Shown here: piece after piece, positions 17,041 through 23,869 of the stretch | Layout of the letters: each line of letters opens with the position of its first letter | Numbering within the stretch: the first letter of the stretch is position 1 | NCBI RefSeq assembly: GCF_013009345.1 | Contig: NZ_JABELE010000009.1 | Location: forward strand, 124,001-188,000 | DNA length: 64,000 nucleotides | Direction of reading: 5' to 3' | DNA from: Acinetobacter geminorum | GTDB taxonomy: Bacteria > Pseudomonadota > Gammaproteobacteria > Pseudomonadales > Moraxellaceae | Notes under the pieces: generated by a model | What the model saw: only the letters and a program-made list of their open reading frames with translations | What the model was told of the DNA's origin: nothing | Databases searched by the model: none | Translations under genes and position numbers: made by a program

Positions 17041-17457
17041 ATGTATCGGTTTGGGCTTTTAATCGGCTTACTAGCAATATTGCTACAGAACCTCGTGTTC
17101 TGGCAAAGCCTATTGCCCAGCGAAATGCATCAGCAAATGGTATGTGAACAAATTAGTGAAATGATGAATCATTCAAGTATGCAGTCTGAACCACATTTAT
17201 CTCACCATATAAAAAATGATTCTCATAAAAAGCTCTTAAACAAAAACGTTCAGCACGACTCAAGCTTAAGCTGTCATTTTTGTTATCTCTATAGCCACAT
17301 TGCGACTATTGATGGCTTCAAGTTAACCTTGTTTGCAATTGGTGTCGTTGTTCGCTTCATTATGCTGGCAACGCTAAGTTATATATTATTTTATTTAAGA
17401 CGCTTATTTCTTTCACCGCAAGGGCGAGCTCCTCCTAAACAACTTTGTTTTGCTTAA
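17041..17457 (+). CDS. DUF2946-like protein next to a TonB receptor
   Basis: A 138-aa protein with an N-terminal hydrophobic helix (FGLLIGLLAILLQNLVF), a polar middle rich in His and Met (MNHSSMQSEPHLSHHIKNDSH), a CHFC pair and a second hydrophobic segment. It ends in GRAPPKQ, the tail typical of DUF2946 proteins. I start at ATG 17041; earlier TTG and GTG codons lack support. DUF2946 genes commonly sit beside TonB-dependent receptors, as here (52 bp upstream of one). The His/Met/Cys content suggests metal contact, possibly copper, but the function is unknown. Confidence 0.7.
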   Translation: MYRFGLLIGLLAILLQNLVFWQSLLPSEMHQQMVCEQISEMMNHSSMQSEPHLSHHIKNDSHKKLLNKNVQHDSSLSCHFCYLYSHIATIDGFKLTLFAIGVVVRFIMLATLSYILFYLRRLFLSPQGRAPPKQLCFA

Positions 17458-17509
17458 TTCATTACTAGGTACGTATCTGTTCCTATTTAATTACTAAACA
17501 GAGTTTGTC

Positions 17510-19606
17510 ATGTCTAAATTTTTATTTCATCCACTCGCGTGGAGCATTTTATTTGCTCAATTTTCTATGTCAGTCATGGCACAAAGCCAACTTGAAAACC
17601 AGATTGCCGAGCTAGAAAAAATTACGGTTAAGGCCCAAGATAGCAGCGAAAATTCTAATTCTTCAATAGCATTAACCCAATTTGACCATAGTTTGTTAGA
17701 TGTTCCATTTACTAAGTCTCATGTATCGGCTCAAGATATTAAAAATAATAATATTCAACGTGTGAGTGATGCATTAGCTTTAGTTAATGGTGTGGTGTAT
17801 CAAGACAGTTATGGTGGTGGTTTTTGGGATAACTATTCTTTTCGTGGTTTTAGTACTGACCCCAACATGGGAACAAACTATTTACGTAATGGTTTGAGTT
17901 CTTTAAGTGGTATTCATACTGCAAGAGATATGGTGAATGTTCAGGCAATTGATTTTTTAAAAGGACCTATGGCAGCCATGTATGGGCAAGGAGCTATAGG
18001 TGGCATTATGAACATTACCACCAAACAACCAGAATGGATGCCAAAAAATGAAGTAAGCTTAAGTGGTAGTACATTAGAAGAATATCGAGCTTCATTAGAT
18101 AGCACAGGCGCATTAAATGATGCTGTCGCCTATAGGCTTGGACTGGCTTATGAAAATAATCAGAGTTTCAGAGACCATGTCGACAGTCAGCATTATTTTA
18201 TTGCCCCACAACTTGCATGGAAAATTTCGGATCAGACGCAGCTTAATTTAGATACAGAATTTTCTGAACATCAAGGCGTGTTTGATCGTGGTGTTCCAAT
18301 AGTAAACGGGGCATTTGTTGTCAACAAAAAGACCTTTTTGGGTGAGCCTTCAGATGGAGACATTAAGGTTAAAGACCAACTGTACCAGTTAAGGTTAAAT
18401 CATCAATTTAATGAAAATTGGAATAACACAACAGCTTTAAGCTATGGTCATGGCGAACGGGAAGGAACCTCTACTGAAATTTCGAGTATTTCAGCAGATG
18501 GTCAAACTGCAAACCGATTTAGACGTTACCGACAATTTGAAACTGATACATTTCAGTTCCAGTCGATTTTACGCGGGAAACTAAATACAGGAACAATTAG
18601 GCACGAAGTAGTCGCAAACATTGAAGCTGGGCACTATACCATTGACCAAATTCAGCTTCGTAATGCAGTCGGTACATCTAGTCCGATTAATATTTATAAT
18701 CCAGTTTACGGACAAAATATTTTAGTGCTGAGCAGAATAACCAAAAATACCAAAGAAATTCAAAATATGCTGGGACTGAACTTACAAGACCAGATTTTTT
18801 TGAATGATCAATGGAATTTGTTGCTTGGAGGGCGTTTTAATCGCCTTGAGCAACAAATTGATGACTACAGAACAGGAATATCGGCTCAGCAAAAATTTAC
18901 ACCTTTGAGTCCACGTGTTGGAGTGAACTATCAACCTACAACAAAGCTTTCTTTCTATAGTAATTGGGGAAAATCTTTTGAGTTAAATACAGGTCTTAAT
19001 AAAGAGAATCGACTGTATGACCCAGAGAAAACCAAGAGCTGGGAAATTGGGACAAAATACCAATTTTTACCGCAAAGCTGGTTTGGTCTAACTTATTTTG
19101 ATTTAGATAAACAACACTTACTGACTGAAGGTATAACCGACAGTTATGTAGATAGTGGTCGCGTCCAAAGTCATGGTGTTGAAATTGAGTTAAAGCACAA
19201 GTTTAGCGATCATTTGAATGTGGGCGCGAATTATACTTTAACGAAAGCTTCTGTTTTAGAAAGTGAAGTCGATGCCAAAGGCGCTCGCCTAAAAAATATT
19301 CCTAAGCACACTGCAAACTTAAACGCAGATTATCAGTTTGAATTATTTGGAAGGGCTGCTGGCTTAGTAGGCAACATCAATTACTTTGGTAAACGTAGTG
19401 CCAACTATATCGATAATGGAACAAGTTTGCCTGAGTTTACAGTGGTTAATGTCGGTGGATATATGCAAGTACGCCCAGATTTAAGGGTACAGTTGAATGT
19501 TGATAATGTCTTTGATAAAGATTATTACGTTTCAAGTTATACAGATGAATGGGTACAACCCGGTGAACCTTTAAAGGCAACTTTATCTATGACTTGGAAT
19601 TTTTAA
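17510..19606 (+). CDS. TonB-dependent outer-membrane receptor (siderophore/metal type)
   Basis: A 698-aa receptor with a signal peptide (residues 1-24, ending VMAQS). A TonB-box-like ITVKAQ follows, then a plug domain (about residues 60-170, with NNNIQRVSDALALVNG, FRGFSTDP and LKGPMAAMYGQGAIGG). A 22-strand-type barrel ends in the aromatic C-terminus TLSMTWNF. It has no N-terminal signalling (STN) domain. It resembles the ferric-siderophore receptor group and would import a chelate with TonB-ExbBD. It is preceded by a DUF2946-like gene in the same direction. I found no convincing Fur box upstream, so the metal (Fe or Cu) is open. Confidence 0.86.
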   Translation: MSKFLFHPLAWSILFAQFSMSVMAQSQLENQIAELEKITVKAQDSSENSNSSIALTQFDHSLLDVPFTKSHVSAQDIKNNNIQRVSDALALVNGVVYQDSYGGGFWDNYSFRGFSTDPNMGTNYLRNGLSSLSGIHTARDMVNVQAIDFLKGPMAAMYGQGAIGGIMNITTKQPEWMPKNEVSLSGSTLEEYRASLDSTGALNDAVAYRLGLAYENNQSFRDHVDSQHYFIAPQLAWKISDQTQLNLDTEFSEHQGVFDRGVPIVNGAFVVNKKTFLGEPSDGDIKVKDQLYQLRLNHQFNENWNNTTALSYGHGEREGTSTEISSISADGQTANRFRRYRQFETDTFQFQSILRGKLNTGTIRHEVVANIEAGHYTIDQIQLRNAVGTSSPINIYNPVYGQNILVLSRITKNTKEIQNMLGLNLQDQIFLNDQWNLLLGGRFNRLEQQIDDYRTGISAQQKFTPLSPRVGVNYQPTTKLSFYSNWGKSFELNTGLNKENRLYDPEKTKSWEIGTKYQFLPQSWFGLTYFDLDKQHLLTEGITDSYVDSGRVQSHGVEIELKHKFSDHLNVGANYTLTKASVLESEVDAKGARLKNIPKHTANLNADYQFELFGRAAGLVGNINYFGKRSANYIDNGTSLPEFTVVNVGGYMQVRPDLRVQLNVDNVFDKDYYVSSYTDEWVQPGEPLKATLSMTWNF

Positions 19607-19637
19607 ATAAAAAATTAGTAAATAGAAAGGTTTAACC

Positions 19638-19667
19638 AAAATGGGGTATATTGACAGGCCCCATTTT
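19638..19667 (+). terminator. Terminator-like hairpin after the TonB receptor
   Basis: AAAATGGGG (19638-19646) and CCCCATTTT (19659-19667) form a perfect 9-bp stem 31 bp after the stop. The T run is only four bases, within the stem, so efficiency is uncertain. Confidence 0.6.
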
Positions 19668-19766
19668 GCAAAGCGCTGTTCAGTATTACTGTATAAGTTG
19701 TTTAGTTAAAGTATCTAATACTATGAAAAACAATAATTAATTAAATAATTTCTAGCCAATTTCACA

Positions 19767-19795
19767 TTGACAGCTCAAATATTGAAGATTACCAT
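19767..19795 (+). promoter_or_regulatory. Sigma70-type promoter of the structured RNA
   Basis: TTGACA (19767-19772), 17-bp spacer, TACCAT (19790-19795). The expected start is about 19801-19803, exactly where the first hairpin of the RNA begins. Confidence 0.65.
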
Positions 19796-19800
19796 TTGCG

Positions 19801-19966
19801 GGCTGGCCTACATTGCCAGCCGGTTTTGACGGACCGCTATTTGAACCACATCAGGATTATTTCTTCTGAGGAGTAGTCTTGTGTGCACACCTCGTTCCCT
19901 CCCGTAGCGGTAGGGCGGGAGTGGGACACCTTCGGGTGTGCTGGAGTTCAAACCAGTCCGTCAACC
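19801..19966 (+). ncRNA. C4-antisense-RNA-like structured RNA
   Basis: The sequence folds into a compact set of helices. Hairpin 1 is GGCTGGC (19801-19807) / GCCAGCC (19815-19821). A closing helix GGTTTTGACGGAC (19822-19834) pairs with GTCCGTCAACC (19956-19966) around a two-base bulge. Inside lie CTCCCG / CGGGAG (19899-19921), ACACC-TTCG-GGTGT (19926-19939) and CTGG / CCAG with loop AGTTCAAA (19941-19956). The architecture and the GTGCTGGAGTTCAAACCAG segment recall the phage P1/P7 C4 antisense RNA class. Bases 19863-19874 (CTTCT, GGAGT) are complementary, in the right order, to 20008-20021, around the ribosome-binding site of the small ORF downstream, as expected for C4 action. The family assignment is from memory and needs a covariance-model search. 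Confidence 0.62.
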
Positions 19967-20030
19967 TGCTTCCGTTCTGCCACCATAATTTATAATGCTT
20001 TGGCAGAACTCCCAAAAGAAGGAGTTGGCT

Positions 20031-20087
20031 ATGCACATTCATAAATTATTGGCAGTCACTGTCAAAATCTATCTCGACACAACTTAA
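20031..20087 (+). CDS. 18-codon leader ORF, putative C4 target (icd/orfx-like position)
   Basis: ATG at 20031 has AGAAGGAG 6 bp upstream, one of the strongest ribosome-binding sites in the area. It reads MHIHKLLAVTVKIYLDTT and then stops. Its RBS lies in the AACTCC / GGAGTT hairpin (20007-20026), and the same bases can pair with the upstream C4-like RNA. In P1 the C4 RNA blocks translation of a short ORF (icd/orfx) and thereby the distal ant gene. The layout here is the same, with a TetR-type gene as the distal gene. No homology of the peptide is claimed. Confidence 0.5.
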   Translation: MHIHKLLAVTVKIYLDTT

Positions 20088-20201
20088 ATCAATTTAAAGA
20101 AACTTGATTGCCTATAAGCTTTTCAGGCTTTAAATCATTACGTCTAAAACTTAGCAACAATAAAACTTGAGATGTGCCAAGCACAGTCTTTACGGCTTTG
20201 C

Positions 20202-20240
20202 TGTGCCTTTTTTTCTCCCAGAAAAGGCACAGGCTTTTTT
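20202..20240 (+). terminator. Terminator/attenuator in the leader of the TetR-type gene
   Basis: A perfect 10-bp stem TGTGCCTTTT (20202-20211) / AAAAGGCACA (20222-20231) is followed by GGCTTTTTT. It is 41 bp upstream of the TetR-type start codon, so transcripts from the C4-like promoter would pass it; conditional readthrough is possible. Confidence 0.75.
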
Positions 20241-20280
20241 ATCTCTTTTAGCAACAACAAGAACTTATAACGGTAAAACG

Positions 20281-20832
20281 ATGCCAACCTTAGAAAGATC
20301 TTCCAAAAAATTACAGGTTCTTCATACAGCAATTGAGCTGTTTAATCTCTATGGATTTCACAATGCGGGTGTGGACTTAATCGTCAAAAAATCCAAAATT
20401 CCTAAAACCACTTTTTATAATTACTTTCACTCAAAACAGCGGCTTATTGAAATGTGCGTATCCTTTCAAAAAAGCAAACTCAAAGAAGAAGTGCTGGCAA
20501 TTATCTACTCAAGCCGTTACCGAACCTCAAGCGATAAACTCAAAGAGATTATTGTTTTACATGTCAATTTTAATAGCCTGTACTATCTATTACTTAAAGC
20601 CATTTTTGAAACTAAACAGATTTACCCGCAGGCCTACCGTATAGCGCTTGAATATAGAAAATGGCTGCTTAAAGAACTTTTTGATTTAGTTTTTAGTTTA
20701 GAAGCTCATGCATTAAAACCCGATGCCAATTTGGTTTTAAACCTAATTGATGGCTTGATGTTCCAGATTTTAAGCTCAAAGAGTTTGGATGAAAGGGATA
20801 TGGTGGTGGAGAGGTTTTTTACTATGAATTGA
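20281..20832 (+). CDS. TetR/AcrR-family regulator downstream of the C4-like RNA
   Basis: A 183-aa protein with a TetR HTH at residues 10-55 (VLHTAIELFNLYGFHNAGVD, then IPKTTFYNYFHSKQRLIE) and a helical C-terminal domain. I start at ATG 20281 (MPTLERSS), because the upstream extension runs back through the terminator hairpin. No strong ribosome-binding site precedes it, so translation may depend on upstream coupling. Part of its 3' end is duplicated, in decayed form, at 26377-26622. Its targets are unknown. TetR genes preceded by this kind of RNA look like mobile-element cargo, but that is inference. Confidence 0.82.
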   Translation: MPTLERSSKKLQVLHTAIELFNLYGFHNAGVDLIVKKSKIPKTTFYNYFHSKQRLIEMCVSFQKSKLKEEVLAIIYSSRYRTSSDKLKEIIVLHVNFNSLYYLLLKAIFETKQIYPQAYRIALEYRKWLLKELFDLVFSLEAHALKPDANLVLNLIDGLMFQILSSKSLDERDMVVERFFTMN

Positions 20833-20935
20833 ACATAGTTTTAATTGTTTGATTTTTGAGTATATGTAACAAAATCAAACATATATTAAAATAAAATTAT
20901 TTAGAATTATTTCATCATAATTTGGGAATTTGCTT

Positions 20936-21112
20936 ATGAAATTGTTAGGAATATTATCTATCCCTTTTATTATCTCTGCCTGTGTTACTAATCAGAATAT
21001 GCAAAAGGAAGAAACCCCAGAATGTATGAATTATCATGCAATGATGACAGCGCCTATGCCAGCACAGGCAATGGAAAACTTAAAAAAAGCTTGTTACGAA
21101 TCTAGAAAATAG
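20936..21112 (+). CDS. Small lipoprotein, function unknown
   Basis: A 58-aa protein starting MKLLGILSIPFIISAC, a lipoprotein signal peptide with lipobox ISAC (Cys16 becomes the lipidated N-terminus). The mature part is about 43 residues with two Cys and several Met. I start at ATG 20936 rather than the TTG six bases earlier. It stands alone, 104 bp after the TetR gene. I do not recognise the family. Confidence 0.7.
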   Translation: MKLLGILSIPFIISACVTNQNMQKEETPECMNYHAMMTAPMPAQAMENLKKACYESRK

Positions 21113-21306
21113 CGTTGAGCATTTATATTTAAAAAAAAATTTATTAATACGAGAATATTAAGTTAAAAAATAACTGCTGACTGTTCTTATTTTTGCAACT
21201 TAAGTTCTTATTTTAGTAGCTTGTTTTAATCTTTCGAAATCAGAAATATAAGAATGTTTTTATCAAGTATAGAACATTTAATTTAATTGTATATCTGAGG
21301 TTTCGA

Positions 21307-22425
21307 ATGAAAAAGATCTTTTTAAATACCACACTCCTAAGCTTAATGTATTTGAACATAAGTCATGGAGCCAATGCTCAAAGTACGATAGATATTCCAG
21401 AAGCTCCCTCTACTGTAAATGCGGTTTATGTTTCCCAATCGAGTAAAAAAGCTTTAAATCCATCGGAAAAAATTGACCGGCTATATAACCGAAATCTTCA
21501 GCAAGAGTATGTACTGCAACGTATGACAGAACATACTTATTTTTTTCAATCTCAATTTTATGGAACGATGTTTTATGTAGGTGAAAAAGGAGTACTGTTA
21601 TTTGACCCAGTTGAAAATGCTGGAGAAAAGATTTTAAAAGCGATCTCAGAAGTAACAAAACTACCTGTTACAACAATTGTCTATTCTCATGCGCACGCTG
21701 ACCATATCAGCTCAGCTCCAGTAATTGTTGAAGCATCTAAAAAGGCAGGTGTCAAAGTACGTATTATTTCATCTGATGCTACAGCAGAGCTTTTAAACCG
21801 AATTAAAAGTAAATTACCAAAACCTACTGAAACAATTCCTTTTAAAAATGGTAGTTTTAATTTTGAAGGGGTGAATGTTCAAGTACATGGTTTCAAATAT
21901 GCAGCACATACTGCCGATACAGGTGTTTGGTTAATTCCAAGTGAGAAAGTTGCACATATTCCCGATCTAATAAATGCCGATCAATTACCTTATTGGGGTT
22001 TTGCTGGTGCTGAAGTTCCTCTTTATTTTGAAGAAAATTTAAAAGAATTAAAAAGTTTAAATTGGGTATTTCTGAGTGGTGGCCATGGAAATGTTGGATC
22101 TAAAGCTGATGTAGATTTCTATTTAGAGTTTCTAAAAGATATGAAACAAGCAGTGGGCCAATCATATGGCGTGGTGCAGTGGGGAGTAGGAGCTCCTGAT
22201 CCTCAGAAAACAAATTCACATATGGCCCAGCTACCAGCATATCTTGATGCAATAGGTAATCAGGCAACTGAATATTTGCGACCAAAATATGGACAATATT
22301 ATGGGTTTGAAACTTCAGTTCCAAAGAATGGTGAAATCACAGCTTTATTAATGTACGCCTATCAATATATAAAAAGTCTATACCTAAAATCGGGTATAGA
22401 CTTTTTATATATTGATTTTAATTAG
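21307..22425 (+). CDS. Secreted MBL-fold metallo-hydrolase
   Basis: A 372-aa protein with a signal peptide (residues 1-24, ending GANAQS), so probably periplasmic. The metallo-beta-lactamase motif is YSHAHADHISS (about residue 120), followed by a His in KYAAHTADTGVW (about residue 200) and a further His in LSGGHGNVGS (about residue 260). It resembles the N-terminal part of alkylsulfatase-like or quinoprotein-associated MBL proteins; the substrate is unknown. The last 18 codons run through a perfect terminator hairpin, suggesting a lost stop and a C-terminal extension. It ends in a 4-bp convergent overlap with the LysR gene and lies 1.4 kb from the PQQ dehydrogenase gene. Confidence 0.82.
   Translation: MKKIFLNTTLLSLMYLNISHGANAQSTIDIPEAPSTVNAVYVSQSSKKALNPSEKIDRLYNRNLQQEYVLQRMTEHTYFFQSQFYGTMFYVGEKGVLLFDPVENAGEKILKAISEVTKLPVTTIVYSHAHADHISSAPVIVEASKKAGVKVRIISSDATAELLNRIKSKLPKPTETIPFKNGSFNFEGVNVQVHGFKYAAHTADTGVWLIPSEKVAHIPDLINADQLPYWGFAGAEVPLYFEENLKELKSLNWVFLSGGHGNVGSKADVDFYLEFLKDMKQAVGQSYGVVQWGVGAPDPQKTNSHMAQLPAYLDAIGNQATEYLRPKYGQYYGFETSVPKNGEITALLMYAYQYIKSLYLKSGIDFLYIDFN
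22371..22406. terminator. Terminator hairpin inside the 3' end of the MBL gene
   Basis: A perfect 14-bp stem AAAAAGTCTATACC (22371-22384) / GGTATAGACTTTTT (22393-22406). It is A-rich on the left and T-rich on the right, so usable on both strands, and falls within the last coding codons of the MBL gene and just beyond the LysR stop. Confidence 0.78.
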
Positions 22426-23336
22426 ATATCCTGCATTTTATTGATTAAATTTGGCATTTTTTCAATTAAAAAATCGAGAAAAACTTTAGATGCTGGAAGT
22501 GCTCCACTTCTAGGTGGAAATATTATATGAAAATTTCCTTTAGGAAGTTTCCATTCAGGTAAAATAACTATAAGTTTATTTTCATTTATTAAATCTCGGC
22601 ATCTGATAAGAGGGAGTAAAGCAATACCTTGGTTATCTTGTGCTAATGACATGAGTAATGTTAGGCTTGAAGCTTTAATAAATGGCTTTATACTTGTATT
22701 TAACTTTTGTTCTAAATTTTCAAAAAACCAAGTCTGATTTTCATTATCTAGGTTGTTGCTTAATAATTTGTGATTATTTAATTCGTTTGGATGTTTAGGT
22801 ATTCCATACCGTTGAATATATTCAGGGCTAGCGACTAAAACGGATTCAAGATAGCCTAAATGTCTCATTACTAAATTGTTATCAACTTCTTTGCTAGAGC
22901 CGACCCTAATACAAATATCTATTGATTCTTTTAATATATCAATTTTTTTATTAGTCACTATAAAGTTTATTGCAACTTTAGGGTATTTCTCCATAAATTC
23001 TGGAACAATCAAAGGTAATTGTCTTTCTGCAACTCCAATTGGAACACTCACATTAATAGTACCTATTGGCTCCTCTTGACATTGATCAATTAAATCATAA
23101 ACATTTTGAGCCTCTTTAAGCATAGATTGAACATATTGATAAATTTGTTCGCCAATAGCCGTCATTTTGACTTGTCGAGAGTCCCTTTGTAGTAATTTAA
23201 TATTTAGATTTTTTTCTAATGTAGATAATCTACGGCTTAATTTGGATTTGCTTATACCAGTTTTTTCTTCAACTTTGCTTAATCCACCATGCTCTACAAT
23301 TAGGGAAAAAATGTATAAATCGTTTAGGTCTTTCAT
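22422..23336 (-). CDS. LysR-family regulator
   Basis: A 304-aa LysR protein with an HTH in residues 1-60 (LSKVEEKTGISKSKLSRRLSTLEKNL) and an effector domain with the CRCA-group features VNVSVPIGVAERQLP and ASPEYIQRYGIPKHP. It faces away from the PQQ dehydrogenase gene across a 533-bp gap, and is convergent with the secreted MBL gene. A role in controlling one or both neighbours is likely but inferred. Confidence 0.86.
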   Translation of the reverse strand: MKDLNDLYIFSLIVEHGGLSKVEEKTGISKSKLSRRLSTLEKNLNIKLLQRDSRQVKMTAIGEQIYQYVQSMLKEAQNVYDLIDQCQEEPIGTINVSVPIGVAERQLPLIVPEFMEKYPKVAINFIVTNKKIDILKESIDICIRVGSSKEVDNNLVMRHLGYLESVLVASPEYIQRYGIPKHPNELNNHKLLSNNLDNENQTWFFENLEQKLNTSIKPFIKASSLTLLMSLAQDNQGIALLPLIRCRDLINENKLIVILPEWKLPKGNFHIIFPPRSGALPASKVFLDFLIEKMPNLINKMQDI

Positions 23337-23869
23337 AGGGGCTGCATCAAAAATTAAGATTTTTATTTTTCTATAATATGCTTATTTTTTGTAATTTTAC
23401 TGAAAATAAATAATAGCTAGAAAAATAAATGTATATTTTAGTAGAGTATTTTTTAAGAAATTTTTGTGTATCTATTTGTTTTTTATATATGATTTTTACC
23501 ATGTATTTTGAGAGAGTGAAAGATATTTTTTAAATACATTTTTATAAAAATATTAATATAAACTATTGTTATTTTTTATTTATTTTTTTATGTTGCAAAA
23601 AATGCAACATATAATTTCATTTTTAGCGATAGTTTAGCTTTTTAAAAAAATTATAATTAATAGTGTCTTTGTAAAAGTATTTGTGTGTAGAAAAATCTAT
23701 CTTCTACTGTTTTTAAGCATTATTCACACTCTCTATTCCTTTAAAATTCACCTAACCTTTCGCAAAATTTTTAAATCTAGATACTGTGACTGTGAATAGA
23801 AATTATATACGGTGATTTTAAAGATATGGCTTGGAATTATGTTTAAAAATAATTTAAAAAGAGGTAATA
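23337..23869. other. Divergent AT-rich region between the LysR and PQQ dehydrogenase genes
   Basis: 533 bp of very AT-rich sequence without a supported ORF. It holds the divergent promoters. TTGCAAAAAATGCAA near 23593 is a short palindrome that could be a regulator site. AAAGAGGTAATA before 23870 is the ribosome-binding site. Confidence 0.45.

Noticed and set aside
19941..19956. CTGG-AGTTCAAA-CCAG looks like a tRNA T-arm
   Set aside because: There is no acceptor stem, D-arm or anticodon arm around it. The helix belongs to the C4-like RNA fold.
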